Part shown: one piece after another, positions 1 to 10,536 of the stretch
Layout of the letters: every line of letters starts with the position of its first letter
Position numbering within the stretch: position 1 is the stretch's first letter
Source of the DNA: Monoraphidium neglectum
Taxonomy: Eukaryota; Chlorophyta; Chlorophyceae; Sphaeropleales; Selenastraceae
Length of the DNA: 43,192 nucleotides
Reading direction: 5' to 3'
Assembly: GCF_000611645.1 (NCBI RefSeq)
Contig: NW_014013554.1
Span: 3,694 to 46,885, forward strand
The notes under the pieces: model-generated
Database searches by the model: none
What the model was told of the DNA's origin: nothing
Seen by the model: the letters and a program-made list of their open reading frames with translations, nothing else
Translations under genes and position numbers: made by a program

Positions 1-3000
1 GCAGAAGGCGCGCGGGCAGCGGCGGCTTCAAGGTCCTAGGACGGCAGCGGACGTCGAAGCAGCCGCAGCACAGGGGTGGCCGCCGGTCAAAGGAGGGGCC
101 GCCGCAGCCGCCCGTGTCAAGCCGCTTCAAGGGGGTGACGCAGCAAAGGAGGACCGGCCAGTGGCAGGTCCAGGTGGGGCGGCAGCACGGCCTGCTGCAG
201 TGCGACTCATGCACCCACGCACGGGAACATGGCGTGTACGCGCGGGGCTGGGCTGTGCGTTGCGGGCTGCGCGACTGTCGCGCGGTCGGTCCCTGCTTGC
301 GTGCAGCGCTGCACGGCCGCCGCGCAAAGCTCTGCTTGAGCATGCGAGTTGGCTGAGAAGCTGCTCGGACGGCCGCCGCGGTCTCCCATGAGCCGGCGGC
401 CGGCCTTTAAAGGGCGCGCATGCCCTGGTCAAGAGCACCGCGCCGAGGCGTTCATGCATGTGGCGCACGCACCCCACCGACCTTGAACCCCTCGCCTCCA
501 CACCCGCAGATCTGGGACAGCGGCAGCGGCGGGCTCAGCGGCGGAGAGGCGGCACGGGTGGTGGGCGGCCGTGGGAGGCAGCTGCATCTGGGGGCATACG
601 ACAACGAGGAGGAGGCTGCCAGGTGCGCGCTGGTGCCACGGACACGAACGTGAAAGATCTTGCGCGCGAGCTTCAGACGCTGAGCGTGCTGAGCGTGCTG
701 AGCGTGCTGAGCATGCTGAGCGTGCTGAGCGTGCTGAGCGTGCTGAGCGTGTTGTGCAGTACCCCACGGTCACAGGCCCCAAGCATCCCTGCCAGCTCAA
801 CAAGAGCAGGCTCATCGCAACCAACACCGGCAGTTGCAGAATCGGACGATCATCCAACACCGTCACCACTCCCTAAATCTGTGCTTCCATAATTCATCCG
901 TCTGCCCTTTAAGCAACCCCGCCACTGGCCCCTGTCCTATCCTCCTCAAGGGTGTACGACCGCGCCGCCCTGGCCTTCTTCAAGCTCGACTCGGCGCTCA
1001 ACGTGAGGTTCAGGCCGAGGGCGGGGCGGCTGCTTGCAGGCGGCAGATGCGTTGACAGGACATGAGCCACGCAGGCATGCGTTTGCAGCCGCGATGGCGG
1101 CTGCGTGCTGTGCGAGGCACCGGCATTGCTTCACGACTGCACACGAATACGGGCGCTGCAAGTTGCTGGGCAGCCGGCGGCCATCCATTTTTGGCGACCA
1201 CGCATGTGCCCGCGCCTCCTTCATTTGTCAAGTGACGCGCCTCCTCCTCTGTAGCGCAGCCGCTGGAATACAGAGGCGGAGGCGCATCACTAACACCTGC
1301 GGCAGCATCGTATTTTTGCCCCACCCTGCCCTATTGCCAAAGCTACTCTCCATCCTCGTCCTTGGCTACGCACGCGTGCGCGCGCGCACACACGTACACA
1401 CACACACACACACGTACTTGAACACATATACACACACACACGCACGCACGCACGCACGCTGCTACAACCAGTTCCCTGTCGCTGACTACGAGGAGGAGCT
1501 GCCGGAGCTGCTGGCCACGACTGACCGCTCCCAGGCCGTCTCATCCCTCAGGGGGTGCGTCACGCAGCTGGGGCGACCCGTCTGGCACTCATCTGCATGC
1601 GACCGGCATATACATCAACATGCGTGCAGCAGGCCAAAAGCTGGGCAGCCGGCGCTATCTGCTGCTTGGCGTGACTCTTGGAGCCACGCGATCCCAGGCG
1701 CATGCACAAGTACATCGACCGGACTGGGGAGCATTCCGTGGGGATGAAGCGGCAGCCGCCTCGAGGATCGACCGAGTCGCATCCGCCATCCAACGCATGC
1801 TGATCTTGGCCCAGTCAACGCCATCCCAAACCCTGAACGAAGACGCTTCATACACGCGCTGCGGCGCCCCGCTGACGCATGCAGGCGCTTCCAATACGGC
1901 AGCCCTTGTGCCAGCAGTAGCCGCTACCGGGGCGTGAGCCTGCATTCGACCGGTCGCTGGGAGGCGCGCGTACGTCTGGCGCCACCAGAGGCGGGGAGAT
2001 GCTGCGTGGCGGCGTGCGACATTGGGCCACAAGCGGTGAGCCTTGCTGCTGCACACGCCTGCCTGGTGGGTGCCTCAAAAGTCACTGGCTTAAGCCAGCT
2101 TGCGGGTGTGTTGACGCCTGCCAGTGGTGCCAGGCAGCATCCATTTGCGCGTGTGGCATGTGCTTGGTGGTGTGCAGATGACGTTCCCTGGAGCAGCCAC
2201 CTGCAGCAGCTGGTTGCGCGCCCTTGCTCGCAAAACCCCAGCGGCGGCATCAGGCGGGCTGAACCTCACCGCAAGCGTGCGGGCCACCGCTTGGCCACTC
2301 TCGTCCCTCGCTGTGCAACACTCACTCTCGACGAGGCCTCAGCAAGCACTTGTCGAATCAAGCAGCGCTGCAAGTGCGCTGTACGTTGCACGCGCGACGT
2401 GACCATCACCCATGCTTTCCTCCTGCACTGCTGCAGTTGCTGGGGCTGTTTGACACCCAGGAGCAGGCTGCCACCCCATATGATGCGGCGGCCGCCCGCC
2501 TGCACGGCTCAAGGGCTTCTCTCAACTTCGGCCCCAGCGGGAGGCCCGCCATGCCGGCAGCCAGCCCGGGCCTGGCAGCAGCGGCGGCTGTGGGTGAGGC
2601 GGCGGCTGTGGCCTTTGCTGTGCAGCAGATGACAACGGCTGCGGCAAAGGCGGAAAGAAGTCAGCAGCAGCGGCAGCAGGAGGCGGAGGAGCAGCAGGAG
2701 CAAGAGCAGAGGCAGCAGCAGGAGCAGCAGCTGGAGGAGGAAGAGGACGCAGACCATACTCTCCAGCGCAGGAAAACCTGGGAGGGCGACTGCCAAGCAG
2801 CGCAAAGTGGGAGGGCAACAGGCCCACATCAGCCAGCTCTGCGCGGCGGGGCGGGTGGCAGGGCCGCGCAGCCGAGAGCTCAGGGGCAAGGTCCTGGCGA
2901 GGGTGACAGCGGAGTAGCTCCTGCGCCAGTTGTGGCCTCGGCCACTGCACGCGCCGTGGCCCACGTCCTGAGCGGCGCCGCAGCCACCAGACGGCGGCCA

Positions 3001-4281
3001 GCTATCACAGAGCGGCGGCGGCCGCGTTCAGAGGGCAATGAGGCTGAGTGTTACAAGTGTGGGGTTGGGGGCACGGGGCCTGGTGAGGGCAAGGCGAGGC
3101 GGCTCGAGGAGGGCCACGCGCAGCCTGCCGCGTGCCCCGCCACGTGCACCACTGCCGCCGCCGCTGCCGGTAGCTTGCCGCAGTCCGCGAGGGATTGTGT
3201 TGCGAAGCCGCTGGCTTCAGGAGACCAGAGCTTTGCGCGCAAACGGCGCGCTATGGTGGACTGCAATTGTGGCGGCGGCGGCGGCAGCAGGGACAGCAGC
3301 CGCGGCGCAGGCTGTGCGGCGGGGCTGGCGCACACCCTGGTGGCATTGGCCACTGCAGCAGGCGGGAAGGATGACGGGCTTGACCTCCCACCGGTTGACT
3401 GGCCTTGCAACAGCAACGGAGTTGCCGCCGCCCCGGTGCTGTGGCAGGTGCGGCCACTGCAGCAGCTTCTCACGCAGCCGCCCAGCCGTGTGCCCCTCTT
3501 CCTCGGACCCTGGTTTGGCGGCGACGGCGCGGCTGCAATCGCTCTCGGGACCACCAGCGGCCCTGCGATCGCAAATGCGGGAACCAGCGGCGCCGGGCTG
3601 AAGGCAGCAGAGTTTGTACATCCAATACTACGAACGACGCCCGGACTGATCGGACTGGTTGCAGATTCCAGTCTCGGAGACCTGCAGGCTGCCGGCCTCT
3701 CCGCCGGCCTGGCGACCACTGAGGACGGCAATGACAGGGACGCAAAGGCGCAAGCGGCTGCTGAGGCCGCGGCCGCCGAGGCGGCAGCGGCAGCGGAGGC
3801 GGCTGCGGCGCTCACGCGTGAGCACAGCCGCAACGCTGATGAGGGGTTTGATGCGCATCGGCAGGCGCCTGCGCAGGCAGAGGCTGCGGCGCAGCACCCC
3901 CAGGCCGCCTCCACCGACGAGCCGCCCAGCGCCGCTGCCAGCCGCAGCACCGGCGCGCCGCCGCACGCCGCCGCCGCGGCCGGCGCACCGCGGCGGCTGC
4001 CGACGCTGCCGGATGTGTGGCCCCCTGAGGACGCCTTGGCCGACCCCAGGGCCAAGGCCGCCGCGTTCAACGGCGTCCTGGCGCTGCTGAAGGCAGTGGA
4101 GTCAGACAGTGCGACGTGTGTGCTCGTCTTTAGGGCGCTGAACAAGCAGCTCAGGGACCCGGCGCGTGCGGCGCACTTTTTTGCTGTGCCTTACCAATTT
4201 ATGCGGTGGTGCTGCGCCGAGGGGGACGCGGAGGGGGTGAGGACGGCGCTCCAGGCGGTGGCCATGAGCGCAGAGCGCTGA
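1..4281 (+). CDS. AINTEGUMENTA-type AP2 transcription factor with two AP2 domains (5' partial)
   Basis: A DNA-binding transcription factor of the AP2 (not single-domain ERF) subfamily, expected in the nucleus. Exons read as <1-173, 510-622, 951-1002, 1472-1554, 1918-2035 and 2437-4281; all junctions keep frame and give at least 793 aa. AP2 domain 1 spans exons 1-3: SRFKGVTQQRRTGQWQVQ, then GRQLHLGAYDNEEEAA, then YDRAALAFFKLDSALN. The linker in exon 4 (FPVADYEEELPELL...SLRG) matches the linker between the repeats of plant ANT proteins. Domain 2 spans exons 5-6: SRYRGVSLHSTGRWEARV, then LLGLFDTQEQAATPYDAAAA, with TPYD where AYD is usual. About 560 residues follow, rich in Ala, Gln and Gly and probably disordered, ending in a more ordered segment (FNGVLALLKAVES to MRWCCAEGDAEG). 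A basic stretch before domain 1 (residues ~1-35) could be a nuclear signal. The start codon lies left of the window. Targets cannot be told from sequence. Confidence 0.9.
679..750. repeat. 9-bp tandem repeat in AP2 intron 2
   Basis: Eight head-to-tail copies of GCTGAGCGT; the fourth has one change (GCTGAGCAT). It lies inside the intron between exons 510-622 and 951-1002. The unit is a multiple of three and is open in two frames, but neither is the exon frame, which stops near 653. It is therefore read as an intronic minisatellite, not coding. Confidence 0.9.
1378..1459. repeat. (CA)n/(CACG)n tract in AP2 intron 3
   Basis: An imperfect dinucleotide tract, CGCG then CACA and finally CACG repeats, ends just before the acceptor of the exon starting at 1472. 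It takes the place normally held by a pyrimidine tract; the acceptor itself is CTACAACCAG. Several introns in this window carry CA tracts. Confidence 0.85.
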
Positions 4282-4475
4282 CAGCAAGCCCCGGCGGGAG
4301 CTGCGCCACCGCGGCGGCCGGGGCGGGAAGCTCGCTGGGCGTGGCGGCGGGATGGGACCAGGAGGTGCGGTGCCGTTGGCCGCGCGGGTGCAGCGTTGGC
4401 ATTAGGGGCGTGGCAGGCTGACAACTCTGGGTCGGCTGGCTGATGGTGAACGCCAATCAACCCCCGGGCTAGGTA

Positions 4476-4507
4476 TTGTGCCATTGTCATGCATGACAAT
4501 GGCACAA
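4476..4507. repeat. 32-bp perfect palindrome
   Basis: The half-site TTGTGCCATTGTCATG is followed with no spacer by its exact reverse complement, so the centre is at 4491/4492. After one mismatch the symmetry continues for three more pairs (4472-4474 with 4509-4511). It lies about 195 bp after the AP2 stop codon, so it is probably in that gene's 3' UTR, where it would fold as a hairpin. It could also be a dimeric protein-binding site or the trace of a small mobile element. Confidence 0.85.
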
Positions 4508-4904
4508 CACCACCAGAGATACAGGTCGGCTGGCTCAGCCACAACCCAACAGGGCCGTGCATGTTGCAGGGATTTCATGCGTGACTAGCATGCAGGAGAG
4601 CACGCGGCTATCCAACCACCATGATCGCGTGGCAGTGAGCGCTCTGGCGGCGGAGCCTTAGCAGGGAGGGGGCGTCACGCTTGACCGTTGCACTGATCGC
4701 GCCCAATAGACTTGGCTTCCTATGCAGATGGCAACGTAAGGGTTTGCTTGCAGATGCTGTGATGTGCCCAGCGTCCCTTTTTGACATGTTTGTGTCATGT
4801 TTGCGCATTATTGTGCATTACGTGGCAACGCCCGATGTATTCACAACCCAGCATTCAGGTCAACCGAACTTTCAGACGCGTATCAGATCTTGGATGTCCC
4901 TCTT

Positions 4905-4906
<2 letters not shown>

Positions 4907-4964
<58 letters not shown>
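4907..4964. repeat. (GT)29 microsatellite
   Basis: An uninterrupted GT dinucleotide run of 58 bp lies in the convergent intergenic region. It could form left-handed DNA and is likely to vary in length between strains. Confidence 0.97.
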
Positions 4965-4966
<2 letters not shown>

Positions 4967-5182
4967 CTCCTCTGCGTGATGGCAGTAACTACGTACCACC
5001 CAGAAACGGCAAGTACGGTACCGCACCCGCCCGTGCAACACGCTCAAGGTGGTGCACGCCAAATGCCGCGATGCACGGTTAACATTCCCGGTTTGGGCCC
5101 AAGTTGATCTATCAGAGCGCCCACTCACAGCGCGGAGCGGAGCGCACTTGTGCCTGTGCCATCGTCGGTGCTGATTTGACCC

Positions 5183-5187
5183 TGTAA
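5183..5187 (+). terminator. possible TGTAA poly(A) signal for the AP2 gene
   Basis: TGTAA is the usual green-algal polyadenylation signal. This copy is about 900 bp past the AP2 stop, which would give a long 3' UTR containing the palindrome and GT tract. A five-base motif is expected by chance about once per 2 kb here, so support is weak. Confidence 0.25.
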
Positions 5188-5375
5188 ACCCTGCCTTGAA
5201 TTTTTTGTTTTGAGTCCCCTTCCCATCAGGCTGGGCAACAGGCTGCCGTTATCAGGCAAAGCATTATTAGTGCAACCCTCTGATAAGCTGCAAATCGTCC
5301 TGCTATGACAAACGCACTTATGCTGCTGCATGCACGCAGGCAGCAGACCGCTCAGCCTGCCAGGAGCACTGCTGT

Positions 5376-5380
5376 TTACA
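5376..5380 (-). terminator. possible TGTAA poly(A) signal for the NPF-motif gene
   Basis: Read on the minus strand this is TGTAA, about 760 bp after the stop codon at 6140. Position and strand fit, but the motif is too short to be decisive. Confidence 0.22.
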
Positions 5381-6139
5381 CACAGCCTTAATCCGGTGGG
5401 ACATAGACCGACTGTGCGTACTTGCGCGAATCCGGCTGGGCAATCTTGGCCAACAGTGGAGATGCAGGTGCCAGAGGGCGATCGCGGGTGCGTAAGGGGG
5501 ATGCAGCTGGATGCGGGAGATGTCTATGTCAGCGTGAGGCTCTGCTTTCGGGGTCACCAGCTCAGGGTCACGAGGCAGTGTGCAGTGACACTGCCTGTCA
5601 AGTACTAGCTACCAATGTTTGGGGTTTGTGTGTCAGGAGGTGCACGGCAACTGGTAAAACGGGTCGAGGGTGGGACGTCAGGGCGCTTTGCTGGCAGGGA
5701 AGAGGCGTCAACCAGACTAGGCACCCGCGGCTCTTGAGCCGCGTGGCGACGCGCCTGAAGGGCTGAGGAGTGTGGGGCCACGGTGCGGTGGCTGGTGTGT
5801 CACCACTTCAAGGTGGTGGCGGACAATAAGGAACAAGGGGTATCGTCCTGGTTGGCAACAGGAATAGGCACACCAGGAATAAGCACGCTCGCCTGCTGCC
5901 TGCAAAGGGTGCAAATCGGCCTATCCGTAGCAGTCACTGCAGGTATGTCTCGGATGGTTGCTGTGAGAGCGTTTGACCTGGGTCCTCCTTCCTTGGACTC
6001 CTGTCTACCGCTGTTTGAGCTCAAGTAATCTGATCTAGCTGTTGATGCAGTGTCTTCTCAGCCGCGCTGCGCGATGCCCGTGCGCGAGGTTATGATGTCG
6101 ACAGCTGTCCGTCCGACGGGCGCCACAAGCCAGCGCTTG

Positions 6140-7163
6140 CTAGCCGCCGCAGCCTCGGCCAGCTGGACGGGCGGCGGCGGCGGCGCCGCTGCTGGAGCGC
6201 GCGCCGCTGCCCAAGCGCTGCAGACGGGCTGTGATTTGGGCCTCAATAGCGTCGATCTCTTTCTCAAAATCGAGATCGTCCACGCGCCGCTGCTTTGGCT
6301 TCGTCGCTGGCGCCGCCGGCGGCAGCAGTGTTCGCGGCGCTGCGGCTGCCGCTGCCCCGCCGCCGCTGCTCAAGGCGCCAGCGCCTCCAGCAGAGCCCAT
6401 GCGCCGTCCGCCGCCGCCGACCGCACCCGCCGCGCTGACGGCGCGCTGGCCGCCGCCGCCATCGCCGCCCGGCCCCACCCCAGGGCTGCTCGCGCCGCGA
6501 GCCGCCAGCAGTGCTGCCGTCGCCGCCGCCCTCTCCCTCTTGATTTTCGCAAGCACCGCGGCCACGTCTGCCGCAGCCCCCTGGGGTGCCCCGCCCAAAC
6601 CAGTTGCGCCTGCTGGCGGCGATGGGGCTTCCTGCCGCTGCTGTGTTGGAAGGTCCCGGAAGGGGTTGCGCGGGTCCGATGCGACGACGTCATCGCTGCC
6701 GCCACTCGCCGCTGGTGGCTCCGCAGCCATTTGTGGAACCGGCCATGGCGCCGCCGCCGGTTGGCGCTGGGCGGGGGCCGATTTTGTTGGGGATGGCGAA
6801 AGGAACGGGTTTCGCGGATCAAAGCCTGGAGAGCGGGCCGACGGCGGCGGCGGCGGCAGCGGGGTAGCCGGCGTTGCTTCCGCGGCTGAGGGTGGCGGGG
6901 AAGATGGCGGCGGCGACACAAAGGGGTTAGGAGCTGGGGCAGGCGCTGTCGCTGGTGCCTCGGCGGCGGCGCCGCCTGCCCTCTCTGGCAATCCGGTGGC
7001 AGGTGAGGGAGACAGGAAAGGGTTGCGATATCCAGATTCTGGGGCAGAGTCTTTGCTGCCAGCTGTTACGCCGCCGCCGCCATTGTCGCCGCGGGCCGGG
7101 GATGAGGGCGCTGGCGCAGTCCGACGGTGCCGCGTCGCGCCCAAATGATGTTGCTGCTGTTGC

Positions 7164-7211
<48 letters not shown>

Positions 7212-8654
7212 GACTGAGCCCTGGCAGCCGTCTCGCTGCGCGGCTGCGGGGCGGCTGGCGGCGGGCGCTGGTGTTGGTGAAGCCCCGCATCGCCGCCGTC
7301 CGACAACCTAAGGCTGCAGCCACCGCCATCAGCGGCGGCAGCGTGTCCCGGCGCGGCAGCAGAGGGGCCGCCTCGCCGCTGGGCAGCAACAAAGCCGGCC
7401 GCAGGCGCGCCGCCGCCGCACCCCCAGCCCACCGGCCGGGCCGACAGGCTGCGCCCCAGCCCGCGCGCGGCGGCAGGACGGTCGCAGCCGGACCCGGCTG
7501 GTCGCTCTGGGAGGGCCTGGGGGCCGCTGCCAAAGCTCCTGCCCGTGCTTGCGCCGCTGGTGAGCGGCCCCTGCGCCGTCCCTGGTGCCGCCGCTGTCAC
7601 CGCCGCCGCCGCGGCGACGGCGTCAAAGCTGCTGCTGGCGAGGTGCGCCCTGCGGCTGGCAGCGGAAACTGGAGGTCGCAACATGCGGCGGGGCGGCTGC
7701 GGCCCGCTGGCTGTTGGATCGGGTTGCTGCGCGCCGCTGCCCCGCCCGCGCGAGCTGGTCAGCGCCGAACGCAGCGGCGAGGCAAGCACCGGGTCCGACG
7801 CCCCCCGCCCGTGCAAGGCGACGGCGCTCAGCCGCAGCTGCGGCACAGCCGCAGCCACGGCTGGCGTGGGCGCTGCGGCGGGGGCCCCTCGGGACCTCGC
7901 GCCGCCCCACTCCTCCGCAGCCTCGGGAGCAGCGCGCTCCAGCAAGCGCGGCGGCGAGCTGTGGGGGCCGGCGGCAAGCGCGTCGCACGGCCCCCTGGCG
8001 GGGCGCGGCCAGTCCGGGCTCGACCTGGCGTCCGACAGGCCAAAAAACGGCGCGGGCGGGTGCGGCGACGGCGCGTCAGCGCTGGTGGCTGCCGCGGGGC
8101 AGAGCTGTGCAGCTGCTGCCGGTGCTTGCCCCTCCAAACGGGGCCGGTTGGGGCTGTCGAGGTAGCCCTCATCGCTGCCACCGCTGCCGCTGCTGCCGAG
8201 GTCGCTGCTGCCGCTCCTGTGACCCTGTTCACCAAGCCGAGGGCCTTGGGGCGCCGCTCGCTGCTGCGAGGCCCACGCCTCTGGCGGCGCTCCAGGGCCA
8301 AGGGCACTCGATGCCGCCCGATCCGGTGTCCCGCTCGGCCCCGCCTGCGGGCCAGCCTCCGCGGGGGGCCGCGACGCCGTCACTGCATCCGTTGTGGCGC
8401 TAATGAGGACCTCCTGCAGGGGGTGCGTGGCGCCGCCTGTGGGCTGCGCCTGCGCCTGCTGCAGGGAGCTCGGGCTTGGCGCGCTGCTGGCCTGCACTGG
8501 GCCAGTGCCGCCGCTGCCCCAGGTGCCCCACTCGCTGCTGGAAGGGTACGAGTCGACCGCAGGCAGGGCGGCCGTCAACGGAGAGGACTTGCGAGCGCCT
8601 GCTGACGTGGGGCCATGGCTTTGTGTGCCTCGGCTTTGCAGGTCATCCTCCGAT

Positions 8655-8734
<80 letters not shown>

Positions 8735-9049
8735 CTGTAGCAGCCCCACTGGCAGCGCCGGAGGCTGCGGCTTGGGTGGCAGGGCAGGGGCCGAGCGCCC
8801 CTGCGTCTGCTCTCGAGAGTCCTCAGGTGCGCCGTCCCGGTCAATGCCGTCGGGGCCGCGTGAGGGCCGGGTTGCTGGGTCGGAGACGGCCCCTGTCAAT
8901 GCGGGGACAGCTGCGTCACCGTTCTGCAGCTGCTGCTCCTCCTCCGGCCCCTGGCTATCTCCCTCAAAGGCTACGGCAGCAGCTGCCGCTGCGATCGGCA
9001 GAACAGGATTGAGGATAATGAGCGGCGTCTCGACGCCAGGTCGACGCAA
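6140..9049 (-). CDS. polyglutamine-rich disordered protein with four NPF motifs (first exon not located)
   Basis: An unbroken minus-strand frame of about 970 codons. Its composition is Ala/Gly/Pro/Ser/Gln-rich, so most of it is probably disordered. Two glutamine tracts are clear: 27 Gln (plus 8657-8737) and 15 Gln plus neighbours (7151-7210). Toward the C-terminus are four Asn-Pro-Phe motifs near residues 676, 708, 747 and 794 (contexts RNPFLSPSP, PNPFVSPPP, DPRNPFLSP, DPRNPFRDL). NPF is the classic ligand of EH domains in endocytic adaptors. The C-terminus has a short charged, helix-prone segment, RRVDDLDFEKEIDAIEAQI. No catalytic or folded domain is recognised. The first codon at 9049 is TTG, no ATG precedes residue ~460, and upstream the frame closes at a TGA near 9170, so a 5' exon must be spliced in. 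A trafficking adaptor is a reasonable guess, not shown. Confidence 0.62.
7151..7210 (-). repeat. CAG/CTG tract encoding polyglutamine (second tract of NPF gene)
   Basis: Fifteen CAG codons on the minus strand (7166-7210) are followed by one Arg and four more Gln codons, two of them CAA, then His-His. The CAA and CGG interruptions would slow repeat slippage. Confidence 0.93.
8657..8737 (-). repeat. CAG/CTG tract encoding 27 glutamines (first tract of NPF gene)
   Basis: Twenty-seven consecutive Gln codons on the minus strand, mostly CAG with two CAA interruptions, lie between Leu-Leu and an acidic ESEDD segment. It is a coding triplet repeat, because the frame stays open on both sides. Confidence 0.95.
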
Positions 9050-9482
9050 AGCGCAGCGTGCCCGGGCTGTGGCAGTGTCCGGTTGCCGAGCCCGGACGCA
9101 AATGTGCGACGCGCCACCCGCACAGCATATGGTATCCCGTACAGTACGACTGCATCATTTCCTGCGATGCTCACCACCTTTCGGCAGAAAACAGGCGTTC
9201 CCCATCGTCCAGGCGCGGCGTCAACAATGTCCAAGTCTGGGCTCGTCCGCGGGCCACGGCGCCCCTAAGAGTTGCTAGATGTACATGCTGGGATTGCGAG
9301 AGCGCGTGCGCGGGTGGTCAAGCAGAGATCTGATGCTAAGAGAAGCTCGCAGCTCGCGGCTTGTCAGGGGTACAGCGAGAGAGCAATATCAAGTAAGCAC
9401 TTTGCGGATGCAATCGTGCTCGATGTCCAAGACCACTGGGCTGATGGGCACCGCGAACACACACACCGCTGCTGCCAACGGG

Positions 9483-9539
9483 GCGGCTACAGCACAGCCC
9501 GCGGGGGCTGCAACGCAAAAGAGCGGCTACAGCACAGCC
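9483..9539. repeat. 17-bp direct repeat, 40 bp apart
   Basis: GCGGCTACAGCACAGCC occurs at 9483-9499 and again, identical, at 9523-9539. The rest of the 40-bp period is not conserved. No function is evident. Confidence 0.85.
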
Positions 9540-9807
9540 AGAAGTTGCGCTCGCTCATGTGCCAACTGTCCTGGGCCATGAATGCGGGCGTCTCAAGTAG
9601 TTTGGTGCAGTCAGGTGTAAGGACCAGCCTGGCTTGCGAAGCAAGGGCCTGCAGCAATCTGCACATCCCACTCTAGCAGTACCCACTTTGCATGCGAACT
9701 CTACTTTTGCTGCGGCAATATGGCACCCATGGTTCAACACACCATCATGCTTGCATTGGTGGTCAGCTCCTGTCCAAATCAACACATCAGGGCCGTCAGT
9801 GGGTGCT

Positions 9808-9812
9808 TTACA
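9808..9812 (-). terminator. possible TGTAA poly(A) signal for the anchored SGNH-like gene
   Basis: On the minus strand this is TGTAA, about 725 bp past the stop at 10537. The orientation is right, but the motif alone is weak evidence. Confidence 0.22.
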
Positions 9813-10536
9813 GGTGCCTGGCACGCTCGCGTGGAGACAGTTGCAGTGCAGGCGTGCAAGGCGGCTCGGGACGCGTGGCACCCCGGATCAACGCGATGGA
9901 TTGCTGCGCACGAGGCCGTTGACCTGCAGTGAACTCAGCACCTTGCGGCATCGAGCGCGGCGCTGAAGCTGCGCGTCTGCCGCACCACGGAAGTCTGGGG
10001 GGGTGCGAATGAATTAGCATGGGTGTGCCTGCACCACGGGCCTGGTATTGGGGGCGGTGCATGGTGCCAGGAAGGCTTGTTGCGACCGCTGCCTCGAACC
10101 ATGGCCCACCACGCTGTGCATGACACACAGCACAATGAGGGCAACGAAAAAGTTCCAGAGAAGGTCTGAAATTCTCCAACAGTCACCCGGACAGCACCCA
10201 GACTCCCATGGACACGTCAGTCGCCTCCCAGCGGTTGGTCCTGCTGAGGTGGCGCCAGACCGCCAAATCCGGTGCCATGTGACGGCTTGCAACCACACTC
10301 TCCCGCCCTGTAAGCACAAGTCGCACAGCCTCACTGCAAAGCGGGCTGGATGCTCTCACACGCAACCACACGCATGTACATGCACGCCATAGGGCGCCAG
10401 CGCTCGCCTCTTGGGGCGGCGGCCCCAAGAGCACAGCTGCAGGGGCATCAGCGGCAGACTGTCAGTCACACCACCACCGCAGCGGCCACGGCAAACTCAG
10501 GGGCGAACCGGCAGTCGCGCCTCCTCCGCGGCAGCA

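Larger units (their letters stand above)
4282..6139. other. convergent intergenic region (AP2 3' side / NPF gene 3' side)
   Basis: No gene is recognised. The stretch should hold the 3' UTRs of two convergent genes. It contains a 32-bp perfect palindrome (4476-4507), a 58-bp (GT)n tract (4907-4964), a TGTAA on the plus strand (5183-5187) and its complement TTACA (5376-5380). Short open frames here have no family resemblance and unremarkable composition. Confidence 0.6.
9050..10536. other. unassigned region upstream of the NPF gene
   Basis: This should contain the missing 5' exon(s) and promoter of the NPF-motif gene, and the 3' UTR of the SGNH-like gene at 10537. A minus-strand open stretch from about 9234 to 9050 (GRWGTPVFCRKVVSIAG..., YGIPYAVRVARR) looks more protein-like than its surroundings, but I cannot join it confidently. 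A 17-bp direct repeat starts at 9483 and 9523. TTACA (TGTAA on minus) is at 9808-9812. Nothing else is recognisable. Confidence 0.5.

Noticed and set aside
3051..4145. Minus-strand frame of 364 codons
   Set aside because: Antisense shadow of the AP2 last exon; composition only mirrors the Ala-rich sense strand.
7127..8605. Plus-strand frame of about 490 codons opposite the NPF gene
   Set aside because: Shadow of the GC-rich minus-strand gene; it contains poly-Leu from CTG repeats and basic low-complexity sequence with no family match.
9000..9234. Minus-strand stretch with YGIPYA as a carboxylesterase
   Set aside because: One short motif only; no Gly-x-Ser-x-Gly or other esterase block nearby. 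Kept only as a candidate 5' exon of the NPF gene.
8394..9278. Plus-strand frame with a run of cysteines
   Set aside because: Poly-Cys is the TGC reading of the CAG tract that encodes polyglutamine on the other strand.
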